From IMG/VR virus record IMGVR_UViG_3300030294_000038, positions 1 through 58,578 of that record: a stretch of 58,578 bases of DNA; one strand, 5' to 3'. Every line of letters starts with the position of its first letter. The stretch's first letter is position 1. Shown in pieces: positions 18,830 through 29,015 of this stretch. A program made the translations under genes and the position numbers. Below the pieces are notes generated by a model, which saw only the letters and a program-made list of their open reading frames with translations, was not told the origin of the DNA and searched no databases. The DNA comes from a virus.

Positions 18830-19018
18830 GTGAATTTTGATAAATATTCCAATAGCCTTACGTTTAATGGACTGCCCTTATCTGAGTGTGGTGAGCAGAC
18901 TATCACGCCAGCATTTATTAAAGAGCAGATCACTAAGCGCCATCTTGCTAAGGAGAAGATTTTGAAAGATCTTGCTGCTGGTAAGAAGAATCCTGCGGAC
19001 AACACCGATGTCGGTTGA
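18830..19018 (+). CDS. Small hypothetical protein (62 aa)
   Basis: 62 residues with a GTG start; GAGGTAAC lies about 8 bases upstream within the end of the preceding gene. The second half is basic and helical (KEQITKRHLAKEKILKD), so nucleic-acid binding is possible. It overlaps the next gene by 11 bases. Confidence 0.65.
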   Translation: MNFDKYSNSLTFNGLPLSECGEQTITPAFIKEQITKRHLAKEKILKDLAAGKKNPADNTDVG

Positions 19019-19208
19019 GAAAACTGGCTACTCGCTTGAAGGCTATTTCAAAAAGAATGGCATCACACGCGACATCCGCCCTTCGGAAACCCCAGCTCCT
19101 CCTCCTGGACAATCTGCCTTGGAAGCAGAAATTGCCAGTGATAATGAGTACTTCAAGAAAATCAAGATGTGCTGTCAAAGCATGCTTGTTATTATTGACA
19201 AGAATTGA
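19008..19208 (+). CDS. Small hypothetical protein (66 aa)
   Basis: 66 residues from the ATG at 19008 (MSVEKTGYSLEGYFKK). A longer upstream start at 18972 is possible but would lie deeper in the preceding gene. It has a Pro-rich segment (SETPAPPPGQ) and a short hydrophobic C-terminus with two Cys. Overlap with the preceding gene suggests coupling. Function unknown. Confidence 0.55.
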   Translation: MSVEKTGYSLEGYFKKNGITRDIRPSETPAPPPGQSALEAEIASDNEYFKKIKMCCQSMLVIIDKN

Positions 19209-19224
19209 TGTGAAAGGATAAGTG

Positions 19225-19617
19225 ATGCCAACTCGTGAAGTACGGATGGTTCCTGCTAATTGGGAGCACCCCAAGAACGCGTATGGTAAGTATAAGCCGT
19301 TGTTGAATTTCAATCAGTTTGCTGGGGATCTTAAAGAATTCAATAACTTCGCAATGAACCACGGTGAAAAGGCTGCTATCGCGGACATGGGCAGGCGTCC
19401 TCGCCAGGACTACTATATGCCTGAATGGACTGGTGATGAGAAGACTCATTACATGATGTATGAGGTCACCTCTGAAGGCACCCCGATCAGTCCGGCCTGT
19501 GAAACACCTGAACAACTGGCGCACTACCTGCATGACAACCACGAGACCTGGTTTGCGGGTTTTGAATTGAGCTATGAAGAATGGCTCGACGACATCACTA
19601 GGATGGTGCGCAAATAA
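19225..19617 (+). CDS. Conserved phage hypothetical protein (130 aa)
   Basis: 130 residues from ATG 19225 (a GTG lies one codon upstream; AAAGGA at 19213-19218 fits the ATG better). The stretch YYMPEWTGDEKTHYMMYE followed by TSEGTPISPACETPEQLA is one I recognise from a widespread small phage and prophage protein of unknown function, found in many unrelated phages. No enzyme motif is visible. The conserved aromatic residues suggest a compact fold, and its breadth suggests a general function rather than a phiKZ-specific one. Confidence 0.82.
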   Translation: MPTREVRMVPANWEHPKNAYGKYKPLLNFNQFAGDLKEFNNFAMNHGEKAAIADMGRRPRQDYYMPEWTGDEKTHYMMYEVTSEGTPISPACETPEQLAHYLHDNHETWFAGFELSYEEWLDDITRMVRK

Positions 19618-19641
19618 GCTCTACAACGAATTCAAATCTTG

Positions 19642-19654
19642 AACACACACTACC
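19642..19654 (+). promoter_or_regulatory. Degenerate ATTAC-type element
   Basis: CTTGAACACACACTAC ends at 19653, resembling the early promoter consensus but with CACTAC for CATTAC. It lies upstream of the 19.7 kb gene. Weak. Confidence 0.3.
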
Positions 19655-19690
19655 AGCCTCTATTGTCAATTAAATAGACTGTAGAGGCTG
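19654..19690 (+). terminator. Hairpin, 9-bp stem
   Basis: CAGCCTCTA and TAGAGGCTG with a 19-base loop, followed by TATGGTGCTTTTAA. It overlaps the degenerate promoter-like sequence. Confidence 0.55.
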
Positions 19691-19729
19691 TATGGTGCTT
19701 TTAAATATGCATGAAAAGGAGAAACACTC

Positions 19730-20296
19730 ATGAGTAACGAAATGATTGTCTACATGACCAACTACCCCCAGGCTGTGGCTGAGGTTCTCATCGAAACCGA
19801 GAAGCTCACGATCGAACTGGTGTGTCAGCAGCTGAACCTGGCTACCAACTTTCTCTTCGGCGAGATGAATAGCATTCCGTGCCACTTCTGCGATTCCGGC
19901 GACAACGATTTCAATACCGGCATTCTTCCGATCAAGTCGATGTCAGCGTGGGCTGTCTCAATCGATGTGTCCTTCTGTCCTGATTGGGATGGACCTGATG
20001 CCAAGATCCACCTGGTCTTCACGGATAAGACCCGCAAGTTCATGAAGGTGGAGAGCATCACTCTGTGCACCGTGGACGAAGATGAACCCATGACCAGCAT
20101 CGATGTCAAGTACACCTATGCGCAATGGCTCAACGCCAACTACCACTTCTCTGAACTGGCCGAGAACGTCAACTTCTACATTGCTGAATCTGAGTCCGAG
20201 GTTCAGATGCCGGACATCTTCAACAGCTACATTCCGTACCTCACCAGTCAGGCAAAAGCCGAAGTGCATGGTGCAACCATGACCGGTGTGTTCTGA
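19730..20296 (+). CDS. Early-block paralogue family member (188 aa)
   Basis: 188 residues, strong ribosome site AAAAGGAGAAACACTC before ATG. First of four or five neighbouring proteins sharing a pattern rather than clear identity: strands, then a VESITL-like strand, an acidic turn (TVDEDEP), a VKYTY-like strand and a helix with spaced aromatics (FSELAENVNFYI). Codon use is relatively GC-rich, suggesting good expression. No known family. Confidence 0.85.
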   Translation: MSNEMIVYMTNYPQAVAEVLIETEKLTIELVCQQLNLATNFLFGEMNSIPCHFCDSGDNDFNTGILPIKSMSAWAVSIDVSFCPDWDGPDAKIHLVFTDKTRKFMKVESITLCTVDEDEPMTSIDVKYTYAQWLNANYHFSELAENVNFYIAESESEVQMPDIFNSYIPYLTSQAKAEVHGATMTGVF

Positions 20297-20314
20297 TCTG
20301 AATTTCTAGATCAC

Positions 20315-20350
20315 TGAATCCACTACTCCACAATAGGAGTAGTGGATTCA
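20315..20350 (+). terminator. Terminator hairpin, 15-bp perfect stem
   Basis: TGAATCCACTACTCC, loop ACAATA, exact complement, then TACCCTC. No T tract. Confidence 0.7.
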
Positions 20351-20378
20351 TACCCTCACCATAAAAAAGGAACGACAA

Positions 20379-20879
20379 ATGAAGCAATGCTACAATACCC
20401 TCGGTGATGTGTTTTGCGCATTCAATGAGATGCTACAGATTGATCCTGGGATCAGCCAGCAACCCATTGGGTTGTGCTCGCGTGTCGGGTCTGGAGATAT
20501 GGTTCTCCTTGACCTCGATAGTGACAGAATTACGATCAATTGTGAGTTCGTCAATGGACTCAACGCCGGCATCTACCTGATCCGTAATGCTGAGGATTAT
20601 GAAGGATTCGATGTTCTTGCTATCGAGGTCATGATGGCCAATGATCCGACAGATCTTGCCAAAACATCCACCGTCTTCAGCTACACCCCTGAGAGCTTTG
20701 AAGCAGCGCTGAAGGGATTCCAAAATGTGGTCAATGCCATGAAGCAGAAGATGGATGAAGTCAGACAGGGCATCCATTTCACGATCAACGGCACTGATGA
20801 ACTGATGTCGTTCTTGACCTGTGAGAAAACCATTCGCGAATACGGAGTCAGGAGATCCACTATCCTGCGCTATCGCTAA
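20379..20879 (+). CDS. Early-block paralogue family member (166 aa)
   Basis: 166 residues, ATG preceded by AAAAAAGGAACG. Pattern like its neighbours: a strand DVLAIEVMMANDP, a Tyr-containing strand (VFSYTPESFEAALKGF) and a long helix. The C-terminus is basic. Function unknown. It has its own flanking hairpins, so it may be a separate transcript. Confidence 0.85.
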   Translation: MKQCYNTLGDVFCAFNEMLQIDPGISQQPIGLCSRVGSGDMVLLDLDSDRITINCEFVNGLNAGIYLIRNAEDYEGFDVLAIEVMMANDPTDLAKTSTVFSYTPESFEAALKGFQNVVNAMKQKMDEVRQGIHFTINGTDELMSFLTCEKTIREYGVRRSTILRYR

Positions 20880-20922
20880 CATAAAGAAGTGTTAGACTAA
20901 CATCTGAACTAACAGCACACTT

Positions 20923-20948
20923 TCACATCCCTTATGTAAGGGATGTGA
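20923..20948 (+). terminator. Terminator hairpin, 12-bp perfect stem
   Basis: TCACATCCCTTA, TG, exact complement, then GGGGGTATGGC. Confidence 0.65.
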
Positions 20949-21000
20949 GGGGGTATGGCTATATCAGCCATTCACACATACATGAACAGGAGAAAGACTC

Positions 21001-21552
21001 ATGCCTACCAAGCTCAACTCCCCCGAAGACTTCACGCAACTCACCACAGTTCAGAATGTCCTGAGCAAACTTAATGCGGCTGTTCATCTCGAAGCCGCAC
21101 TCGTGGATCAACAGATTACTTTTATTCCTCGCATTCGTGGCCTGCATATGGATACTCATCTGGGCGTCTTTAATTCACGCACTCTGACTATGTCGGCGGC
21201 AATCAACGGCCTTACGAGTGTGCCCATCCTGATTGTGCTCAAAGAGCACGGTGAAAGCATCTCTGAAGGTAAAGCATCATTTGATATTGAGGCGATTAGC
21301 ATATCGACCGATATCAGCTACAATAACGGTGCCGTTAAAGCCAAGATGCAGGTCGAATACAAGATCGACATGTTCTGTAAAGCCGTCAATAATTTTGCCA
21401 ATCAATTCAGTAGTGTTGTGCAGGCTATCCTGGATACTCGCACCGGTATGAACTGTTACATCAATGCTTCTCAGGAATTCGTTCGGTATCTGCTGCGCGA
21501 TGACGTAGTTCTTCAGTACGGCTCTGATACCGCCGTCAACCTTCAGCCTTAA
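21001..21552 (+). CDS. Early-block paralogue family member (183 aa)
   Basis: 183 residues, ribosome site CAGGAGAAAGACTC. Same order of elements as its neighbours: SFDIEAISISTDIS (strand), VEYKIDMFCKAVNNFANQF (strand plus helix), and a C-terminal region QEFVRYLLRDDVVLQYG that resembles DELMSFLTCEKTIREYG of the preceding gene, which is the clearest sign of paralogy. Function unknown. Confidence 0.85.
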   Translation: MPTKLNSPEDFTQLTTVQNVLSKLNAAVHLEAALVDQQITFIPRIRGLHMDTHLGVFNSRTLTMSAAINGLTSVPILIVLKEHGESISEGKASFDIEAISISTDISYNNGAVKAKMQVEYKIDMFCKAVNNFANQFSSVVQAILDTRTGMNCYINASQEFVRYLLRDDVVLQYGSDTAVNLQP

Positions 21553-21576
21553 AAAGAATAGAGGATATAAACAATC

Positions 21577-22122
21577 ATGACTGAACATATTGAAGTACTC
21601 TTTGATGAGCTTGCTCCTCAAAGGCTCACTGATGCGTTCACTCGCTTCTTTGAGTTTTCCAATCCCGATTACCAGAATAACCCCGACTATGTCGTAAAGT
21701 TCGATCTCACAAAGGACTCGTACGACATAGCTTGGAAGCGGATGGTCAGTGATCGGCGCATTCAGCACTTTCAAATCACCGGGGATATCCACACCCATAA
21801 AATCAATTTTCCCTTCACCCTTCACACTACCAGAGCATGGTCTATCAGAGGGGAAGAGACTCTTTCGGTGGAGTCCATTGAATTCATAATCCCTGATGAC
21901 CTCAATGAGAACATCCTGATCTCCTACCCGTACGAAGCACTCCTCGCAGCCAGTAACAGATATGCTCTCCACTGTTCAAATATCAGGGGTTCATTTATCC
22001 TAATGGACATACCCTTCACAGCAGAGAAGACTCAGTCTCTCCGACGTGGCTTTCTTATGTTTTTGAATGATGTCAATCAGGCTCATGCTAGTAAAGCCCG
22101 AGTCACCATCATGGCTGTTTAA
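21577..22122 (+). CDS. Early-block paralogue family member (181 aa)
   Basis: 181 residues, AGAGGATATAAACAATC before ATG, 24 bases after the preceding stop. It shares the ETLSVESIEFIIPDDL then ISYPYEALLAASNRY pattern with the neighbouring proteins. No motif of known function. Confidence 0.83.
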   Translation: MTEHIEVLFDELAPQRLTDAFTRFFEFSNPDYQNNPDYVVKFDLTKDSYDIAWKRMVSDRRIQHFQITGDIHTHKINFPFTLHTTRAWSIRGEETLSVESIEFIIPDDLNENILISYPYEALLAASNRYALHCSNIRGSFILMDIPFTAEKTQSLRRGFLMFLNDVNQAHASKARVTIMAV

Positions 22123-22138
22123 CAAGGAATAATCAAAG

Positions 22139-22600
22139 ATGGAAAGAATCTTTAAGAATGCGACTGAGCTCAAGGCTGCGCTTGAAGAAGCGCTGAGCAT
22201 CCCCTCTGAACTCGGCTTCAATATCGAATTGCGCGGCTGCAATCATGACTTCAGTGAATTTCGTCAGGCTATCGCGGGTATTCAATTCAACATCAGTCAC
22301 ACCGACTACTGTCTGACCGCCAATCTTCAGATCAGTAAAGCGTACATTGGCATGTACTCCATCACATCCATCTACCTCACCAAAGCCGATGATGATGGCT
22401 ATGAGAGGATTGAATATAGTGTCGATGATTTCGAAAGGGTGGCTGCACGTTTCAAGCAAACTGCTGATCTATTCCAAGCCTATCTCTCCAATCAAATCTT
22501 CAAGCCTGAGTTTGATGCTCCCAAGGAGGTATTCAACTTCTTTGCTGATCCTGATATCTGGCAAAGCTACAATGGCACCCACAGACAGATCTTCGGCTAA
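22139..22600 (+). CDS. Early-block paralogue family member (153 aa)
   Basis: 153 residues, AAGGAATAATCAAAG before ATG. The segment MYSITSIYLTKADDDGY, then IEYSVDDFERVAARFKQ, again matches the strand / acidic turn / Tyr strand / helix pattern. The C-terminus KEVFNFFADPDIWQSY resembles the QEFVRYLLRDDVVLQYG segment of the 21.0 kb gene. Last member of the cluster. Confidence 0.82.
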   Translation: MERIFKNATELKAALEEALSIPSELGFNIELRGCNHDFSEFRQAIAGIQFNISHTDYCLTANLQISKAYIGMYSITSIYLTKADDDGYERIEYSVDDFERVAARFKQTADLFQAYLSNQIFKPEFDAPKEVFNFFADPDIWQSYNGTHRQIFG

Positions 22601-22628
22601 CCCATAGCGGCATATACCCCATTACCTC

Positions 22629-22660
22629 ACTCCCATTTCTAGGGAGAGGTAGTGGGAGTG
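22629..22660 (+). terminator. Hairpin, 8-bp stem
   Basis: CACTCCCA and TGGGAGTG with a 16-base loop. A competing stem (TACCT plus CTCCC against GGGAG plus AGGTA) is also possible. A pyrimidine-rich stretch (TCTGTTTCTTCTCATC) follows. Confidence 0.55.
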
Positions 22661-23081
22661 TCTGTTTCTTCTCATCATTCTTTTTTCTTTTGTTCCAGGG
22701 TGAGTTTCAAGATATTCCTACTCTCTTCCTTGGATTAGGAAGAGGAGGTATCTGACTTTCTGATTACTGCGTATATTCTCTCTTTTTTATTCTTATAATA
22801 AATACTATGAATACTACTACTACTACTACAGGGGGCTTCGCCCCCAAAATAGCTATCTATGCCGTCTTAGAGTCAAAAGAAGATTAGTTCGTTCCTCACG
22901 GGAAGAGAGCTCATACCTATCTCACCTACGGTTCGATATATGCTTCGAGAGAGACATACCGAGACAGAGGGGTTAGCCTAGGCAACGACATTTTCCTAGC
23001 TTACATAAGAGTAAACAGTGCTAGTAGTATTCGATGCAGAAGATAGTTATACTCAAGTAAAAAAATACTACTATACTCAAA
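22661..23081. other. Intergenic stretch without a credible gene
   Basis: About 420 AT-rich bases. They contain pyrimidine-rich runs, five ACT triplets in a row near 22812-22830, a strong hairpin GGGGGCTTCGCCCCC near 22831-22845, and a TATGCCGT at 22858-22865. The only ATG frame of note (about 22807) would give 26 residues without a ribosome site. No tRNA seen. Confidence 0.5.
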
Positions 23082-23082
23082 A

Positions 23083-23102
23083 GTATTTCAAACATACATT
23101 AC
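23083..23102 (+). promoter_or_regulatory. Candidate early promoter (ATTAC element 2)
   Basis: GTATTTCAAACATACATTAC, close to the consensus, 49 bases before the 23.15 kb start. A second ATTAC follows 2 bases later (CATTACGAC). Confidence 0.7.
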
Positions 23103-23150
23103 CATTACGACTTGGTTTCAATACATGTTTTATTTCATGAAAGAAGATAG

Positions 23151-24053
23151 ATGACTGACAATACCAACAATCAACTCATGTGTGATCTCAATGAAGCCAT
23201 TGAAGAAGCTCTGGCTTATGTTCGTACTGTTGATCTGATCCATACCAACCCTTCTCAAGGTACTGAGGAGGCAAACGCACTGAGGAATGCAACTAACAAC
23301 ACCATCAATCAGATGTTCGCCATAACCCAGATCAAGGGCGTGCATCGGATTTGGCCTTTCGGGAAGTACCTGAACTTCATGAAGTTCTTTCAGAGAGCCA
23401 GGTACAACATTGGTGGATTGGGATCTCAAGTTCCAACAATCGGTAAAGTGTGTGAGTTGTTGGAACAATGTGAGAGCGCTGGTATCAATCTGGACAACTA
23501 TCATGTTGCTCTGGGTGCAGGACCAGCTGAACTGCTGATGAAGAACATCCTGATAAAGCTGTCCAGGAATACACAAGACTGCTTCATCCCCTCCCTCTCA
23601 TTGGAAGGAGGGGTGTACTACCTGCAAGAACCTCAGGGCAGCTGTGTGTTTGGCAGTCACTGCGTGCCAGTTCAAGGCATGCTCTACATCTATCCGCAGA
23701 TGACAGAAGGTGAGGCGGTTCAGGTGCCTGAAACCTTCTATGGGAAACTGCTTCCCAGCGTCTACGATGTATCTGTCAATACGCCGGCAGTGTGTCTGAG
23801 CATGCATGAGGTGCATCGCATTTATGATGAATTCATCGAGAAGCTGACTACATTTCCTCTTTCTGCCATGGCAGACTGCGGTATGAAGTTATCTATACAG
23901 ATCGGTGGTGGTCGTAGTGTGATGCGTAATGAGACTTCATGCAAACGCACATCCGAGATAGTGGCTGCAATGGCATACTCCATTGGATGGGATAAAGTCA
24001 TCATGGTGGGAAAGAGTTTGATTCTTATTTCTGAAGAGAAGAATTTCGACTAA
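23151..24053 (+). CDS. Hypothetical protein (300 aa), paralogue of next gene
   Basis: 300 residues, ATG preceded by GAAAGAAGATAG. Mixed alpha/beta, several Cys, no membrane helix. Its C-terminus (EIVAAMAYSIGWDKVIMVGK then SLILIS) is like that of the following protein (VAVMLYACGWNKVVRNGN then SLLATM), so the two are probably distant paralogues sharing a C-terminal domain. Leads the unit behind early promoter 2. Function unknown. Confidence 0.88.
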   Translation: MTDNTNNQLMCDLNEAIEEALAYVRTVDLIHTNPSQGTEEANALRNATNNTINQMFAITQIKGVHRIWPFGKYLNFMKFFQRARYNIGGLGSQVPTIGKVCELLEQCESAGINLDNYHVALGAGPAELLMKNILIKLSRNTQDCFIPSLSLEGGVYYLQEPQGSCVFGSHCVPVQGMLYIYPQMTEGEAVQVPETFYGKLLPSVYDVSVNTPAVCLSMHEVHRIYDEFIEKLTTFPLSAMADCGMKLSIQIGGGRSVMRNETSCKRTSEIVAAMAYSIGWDKVIMVGKSLILISEEKNFD

Positions 24054-24116
24054 TTGATCTTTCGTTGTCTCACAGTTGTTAACCTCAAAAACAAATAGCA
24101 GAAAAGGAAACTGAAA

Positions 24117-25364
24117 ATGTTTAAGATCGGCACTGGTATCACTGATGAAAACTTCCAGCCTGTTAAGGATGGGAAGGATCGCCCTCAGCGCATTCGTAAG
24201 CCTGTCGCTAAGAAAGAAGAGATCGTGAAGACGGTTGTTATCGATGAAGTGAAGAGTGTCCCGAAGTCGAAGCAATCAGCGAACCGCTCTACCCGCAAGC
24301 CCGGCCTCAGGACGAGAATGGATGCTGAAGCCCAATCCGACTCGAAGAAGCCCACTGAAGCGGAAGATACCAAAGAAAAGTCCGAGGAGCCTGACCAGAC
24401 AATCCTTGAAGCAGCCGTAGTACTGGCTGGAAAAATCATTGCTGATGCTGCCTCCGTTGCTTGCGATATCCAGAGCATCGACTTTCGGGGTATGAATAAG
24501 CCCACATCTGTCATCTTTGGTGTGGAGCAGGCCATCAAACACGCCTTCAAGGAAACAAATATGGACGGCATAATGGAAGTTCCTGTTATGAACATGTCTA
24601 ATGTTGAACAGTATTCGCAGGATAATCCGGTTATCGACGCGAGTGGGTTTTTCATCGCATTCAAACGGGTCGGTGGAACGCCCGTTGGCGATATTGCCGA
24701 AAAGATCTGCAGTCTTGCAGATAGTGTTTTGACGCTGGTCAATATATTCGACAGTCTTGAAAGCCGGTGCGTCCCTGGTTCTCGCCCTCCCAGGAAACAA
24801 ACGTGTGATGAGAGGTATGCAGTCTACAAGCTCGGTTATTACGACACTATTGGCAACCTCATGCTAAGGCTGATACAGAAAACGCAGAACCCGACTGGGC
24901 ACATCCGTGAGGGCATGCTTTACCGTTCAGCGTTTTATATCAAGGACGATGTTTCCGAAGATCTGTACAGTCACTCGCTTATAGCGGAACGTGGACGTTT
25001 GATCATAAGTTCCAGGACTTTGAAAGATAATCACGGATCTGTCCCGAATTTGATCTTCGCCGACTGCATTCCTGATCCGGGCGCTGCCTCCAAAAACGAC
25101 CCCAGCGTTTACTTGTGCTTCGATAGTGTTTCGAGCATATACGAATCGGCAATAGCGCGCATCAGAGCTAGCGAAGATAATCCCTTTGTGCCAAAGGGCA
25201 TCGCAGAATGCTTTGATAGGGCTGTAACTTGGACGGGCTTTTGCACGTCAAGCGCCCACCGGCATAACGTAGTTGTTCAGGCTGTGGCGGTTATGCTCTA
25301 CGCCTGTGGCTGGAATAAGGTCGTCAGGAATGGCAACAGTCTGCTTGCGACGATGAACTTCTAA
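24117..25364 (+). CDS. Hypothetical protein (415 aa) with charged N-terminal tail
   Basis: 415 residues, ribosome site GAAAAGGAAACTGAAA. Residues about 15-100 are rich in Lys, Arg, Glu and Ser and look disordered (RKPVAKKEE, SKQSANRSTRKPGLRTR). The remainder is folded and ends with a Gly-Trp-Asn-Lys segment shared with the preceding protein. The basic tail could bind nucleic acid. Codon use differs slightly from the neighbours, with more GC third positions. A 14-bp hairpin follows. Confidence 0.87.
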   Translation: MFKIGTGITDENFQPVKDGKDRPQRIRKPVAKKEEIVKTVVIDEVKSVPKSKQSANRSTRKPGLRTRMDAEAQSDSKKPTEAEDTKEKSEEPDQTILEAAVVLAGKIIADAASVACDIQSIDFRGMNKPTSVIFGVEQAIKHAFKETNMDGIMEVPVMNMSNVEQYSQDNPVIDASGFFIAFKRVGGTPVGDIAEKICSLADSVLTLVNIFDSLESRCVPGSRPPRKQTCDERYAVYKLGYYDTIGNLMLRLIQKTQNPTGHIREGMLYRSAFYIKDDVSEDLYSHSLIAERGRLIISSRTLKDNHGSVPNLIFADCIPDPGAASKNDPSVYLCFDSVSSIYESAIARIRASEDNPFVPKGIAECFDRAVTWTGFCTSSAHRHNVVVQAVAVMLYACGWNKVVRNGNSLLATMNF

Positions 25365-25376
25365 TAACACACGTGC

Positions 25377-25410
25377 ATTTACCACCATCCAAAACAGGAT
25401 GGTGGTAAAT
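25377..25410 (+). terminator. Terminator hairpin, 14-bp perfect stem
   Basis: ATTTACCACCATCC, loop AAAACA, exact complement. No T tract. Confidence 0.65.
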
Positions 25411-25430
25411 GACTACATAGGACAATCAAT

Positions 25431-26237
25431 GTGATACCCAATTTTTCGAGATACGATTACAATAAGGTCAGAGACGAGAAGGTTCCTCTACTGCTCTTTT
25501 CGGGTGGGTTGGACTCCACGTATTACCTGTGGTGTCTGCTCAATGTCACCAACGTCGACATCGTCTATCATACCAGTGATAAAAATTTGGGTGATTTGAA
25601 GATGAAAGCAGAAGCTGCGGCACGTGAAGCAGTGATTGAGTACCTCTCCAAGACTTCGCCATTCAAGATTCGTAACATCAGCGTGGTGGATCATTCCACC
25701 GGCATGTCTGTCGCTAAGAACACCAATTTTGGGCAAACGGTCTTCGTCCTGGGGGAGGCCTACAACAAGATCTCATTTTCTCAGGTGCTGTTTCATCTGA
25801 TGGCAGGACTTTACGCATTCGATCCAGCCAAGAATGATTCGTTCCATATCGGATATGTGAGCGGTGACTGTGTTCTTCCCTACCTCCCCATTTTGCAAGA
25901 TGCATGGAAGAGTCTGTTCAGGATTCTCAAGATGTCGGATGAGATAGCCCCTCTACACTTCGATATGTGTGCAGTCAGCAAAGAGCTTATCTTGGAGAGC
26001 ATGCCCAAAGAACTAGTGGATCTGACCTGGACGTGTGAGACTCCTCATGAGAAGGATGGGAAGATCGTCCCATGCGGCGGCTGTACGCCTTGTGAGACTC
26101 GCGAGAAGATTGACATCTATAAACGCTACAAGCACGGCGAGACTTTGCAACGGTGCGGTAATCCAAAAATCAAAGAAGTTGATCCCAAACCCAAAAAGAG
26201 AACCAAGAAGCTGGTACTGAAAAGCGGAGAAAAGTGA
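25431..26237 (+). CDS. QueC-like PP-loop ATPase (7-cyano-7-deazaguanine synthase family)
   Basis: 268 residues, GTG start with AGGA about 10 bases upstream. LLLFSGGLDSTY (residues 20-31) is an ATP-pyrophosphatase PP-loop. The C-terminal TWTCETP then PCGGCTPCETR gives Cys202, 215, 218 and 221, the zinc site typical of QueC (TWSC...CGxCxxC). QueC turns 7-carboxy-7-deazaguanine into preQ0, a precursor of queuosine and of 7-deazaguanine bases that some phages put into their DNA against restriction. Differences from standard QueC: the usual P-x-R-N segment is not visible and there is a Lys-rich C-terminal tail (about residues 245-268). No QueD, QueE, FolE or transglycosylase gene is in this window, so the pathway depends on other genes or the host. 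Family call good, exact reaction uncertain. Confidence 0.8.
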   Translation: MIPNFSRYDYNKVRDEKVPLLLFSGGLDSTYYLWCLLNVTNVDIVYHTSDKNLGDLKMKAEAAAREAVIEYLSKTSPFKIRNISVVDHSTGMSVAKNTNFGQTVFVLGEAYNKISFSQVLFHLMAGLYAFDPAKNDSFHIGYVSGDCVLPYLPILQDAWKSLFRILKMSDEIAPLHFDMCAVSKELILESMPKELVDLTWTCETPHEKDGKIVPCGGCTPCETREKIDIYKRYKHGETLQRCGNPKIKEVDPKPKKRTKKLVLKSGEK

Positions 26238-26241
26238 AACG

Positions 26242-26892
26242 ATGAACAAAATTGCTCGTGTGTTTTCTCAGTTTGTTCCTACTGAAGGTGAGCAGATGAA
26301 GAACGGTTATCAGATTCTCGAGGATAGCGCAATCATTGACAATGAACTGAACAAGCTCCTCGATGACTTCATCTTCACCCTCTCTGGTGATGGTCCTACT
26401 GCCGGAATCGTGAATGCGGGAGGGATATCATTCAAACTGATGGGAGATGACTCAACCACCATCGGCAATAGCGATCAGCAAAAAGCCTGTTATCAGATGG
26501 CAGTTGTTCTCGGGTATCCCAGATTCAGCTCCGTCAAAAGCGTGGTGCGCTATACACTCGTCTGTTCTGTTGGGAATGCAGTGATCTCTGAAGATCCGGT
26601 TGACTGGCAGTTTGACGTCGTAGTTTGTGAAGGCGGCGGTTATGTCATGATGCTCAATTCGCTGACGTTCGTGGATGGTGAACGAGCTGCCAACGATGTC
26701 AGTACACGAGGGTCCGACTGGAGGCGTGGCGTCATCACAGTCGAAGAATTCTTCAAGCGTGCCAATTCCGTCAATGTCATCGCCGACACCTGGAAGGAAA
26801 ACGTGGGCGACTATCCCAACAATGAAGCACTCGCGGCGATCGTGTCAGATGTGCTCTGGCACAAGTCGAAGGATTTCGTCGTAGTTGTCTAG
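26242..26892 (+). CDS. Hypothetical protein (216 aa)
   Basis: 216 residues from ATG 26242, 4 bases after the QueC-like stop. An internal ATG at 26296 (GAAGGTGAGCAG upstream) is an alternative start. The segment VMMLNSLTFVDGE then VITVEEFFKRANSV resembles the strand / acidic turn / helix pattern of the 19.7-22.6 kb proteins. Likely co-transcribed with the QueC-like gene and the DNA ligase. Function unknown. Confidence 0.83.
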   Translation: MNKIARVFSQFVPTEGEQMKNGYQILEDSAIIDNELNKLLDDFIFTLSGDGPTAGIVNAGGISFKLMGDDSTTIGNSDQQKACYQMAVVLGYPRFSSVKSVVRYTLVCSVGNAVISEDPVDWQFDVVVCEGGGYVMMLNSLTFVDGERAANDVSTRGSDWRRGVITVEEFFKRANSVNVIADTWKENVGDYPNNEALAAIVSDVLWHKSKDFVVVV

Positions 26893-26908
26893 AGACCAAT
26901 TTACATAG

Positions 26909-28975
<2,067 letters not shown>

Positions 28976-28983
28976 GAAAGGAG

Positions 28984-29011
28984 ACTCCACAGGGTTGGTG
29001 CTCTGTGGAGT
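28984..29011 (+). promoter_or_regulatory. Hairpin covering a ribosome binding site
   Basis: ACTCCACAG (28984-28992) pairs with CTGTGGAGT (29003-29011). The right arm contains GGAG, the ribosome site of the gene starting at 29016. The stem would hide that site when folded, so it may control translation as well as ending the ligase transcript. Confidence 0.5.
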
Positions 29012-29015
29012 AACT

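Noticed and set aside
22807-22887. 26-codon ORF starting with a Thr run
   Set aside because: No ribosome site, made mainly of the ACT repeat and the GC hairpin.
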